From Candidatus Opimibacter iunctus (lineage in GTDB: Bacteria; Bacteroidota; Bacteroidia; Chitinophagales; Saprospiraceae): DNA of 64,000 nucleotides. Below are positions 63,946-64,000 of the stretch, piece by piece. Below the pieces are notes generated by a model, which was not told where the DNA came from, did not search any database, and saw only the letters and a program-made list of their open reading frames with translations. The stretch lies in contig JADJVH010000007.1 in assembly GCA_016716665.1 (NCBI GenBank), positions 1-64,000 on the forward strand, given 5' to 3'. A program made the translations under genes and the position numbers. Within the stretch, counting starts at the first letter, position 1; every line of letters begins with the position of its first letter.

Positions 63946-64000
63946 ATGAAAAAGGTGAAGAAAATAGCAATATGGGTACTTATCATCCTCGTGGCGGTGG
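63946..64000 (+). CDS. Partial gene start, membrane or exported protein
   Basis: ATG at 63946 preceded by AAGGAAA, one of the few Shine-Dalgarno-like sequences in the window. The visible 18 residues, MKKVKKIAIWVLIILVAV, are a basic N-terminus followed by the beginning of a hydrophobic helix, that is a signal peptide or a signal anchor. The rest is beyond the window. Product unknown. Confidence 0.6.
   Translation, partial: MKKVKKIAIWVLIILVAV

Noticed and set aside
1..64000. tRNA or rRNA genes
   Set aside because: No cloverleaf-compatible sequence with TTCGA-type arms and acceptor pairing, and no rRNA signature, was found. The many TTCGACTCC strings belong to the hairpin repeat family.

Overview
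The window looks like a chromosomal piece of a Bacteroidota bacterium, probably of the Saprospiria/Chitinophagia side. Evidence read from the sequence: several secreted proteins end in type IX secretion (T9SS) type A sorting domains or in the gliding-motility-associated C-terminal domain (CHU_C, with the PNVFSPNGDG signature), there are SprB-like and Ig/PKD-like repeat arrays and PorT-like outer-membrane barrels, and most genes lack a clear Shine-Dalgarno sequence. No rRNA, tRNA, CRISPR array, integrase or transposase gene was found.

Layout. 0-6.2 kb: end of an unknown gene, a GyrI-like protein, an NmrA-type reductase, a secreted M60-like metallopeptidase and two DsrE-family proteins. 7.2-12.8 kb: a surface-sugar locus. 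Leftward it encodes a GT39-like membrane glycosyltransferase, an FdtA-type ketoisomerase, a GT2 glycosyltransferase and a DegT/FdtB-type aminotransferase; rightward it encodes a BKACE enzyme overlapping a NeuD-type acyltransferase. 12.9-22.9 kb: CorA, CbrC-like, CotH kinase, an HMA-AraC regulator with a CopA copper ATPase, a class V aminotransferase and an S41 protease. 22.9-26.4 kb: a repeat-rich segment with two nearly identical Vat/CatB-type acetyltransferases and a class C beta-lactamase-like hydrolase, each preceded by the same modular leader. 26.9-35.3 kb: an AT-richer accessory region with an SMC-like AAA ATPase bounded by 13-bp inverted repeats, a putative nuclease-fold neighbour, a Doc toxin-antitoxin pair and several unknown genes. 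35.6-50.3 kb: a class D beta-lactamase-like lipoprotein, an LpxH-like phosphoesterase with a glycosyltransferase, a beta-propeller lipoprotein, T9SS proteins, barrels, an XRE regulator and an epimerase. 50.4-64 kb: a DUF1330-like protein and three large CHU_C proteins. Two of these are oppositely oriented paralogues with collinear arrays of 14 and 15 Ig-like repeats.

Two features dominate beyond the genes. First, about a dozen genes are interrupted, mostly by single-base shifts that often sit at short homopolymers, with intact coding on both sides. This pattern fits residual consensus errors at least as well as true pseudogenes. Second, the intergenic DNA is built from small modular palindromic elements. 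Some have a constant core or loop with perfectly complementary arms that differ between copies. One family of 25-bp units is seen in filled and empty states of the same site inside this window. Four imperfect palindromes downstream of accessory genes resemble integron attC sites. These small elements, together with the ATPase unit bounded by inverted repeats, are the best candidates for undescribed biology here.
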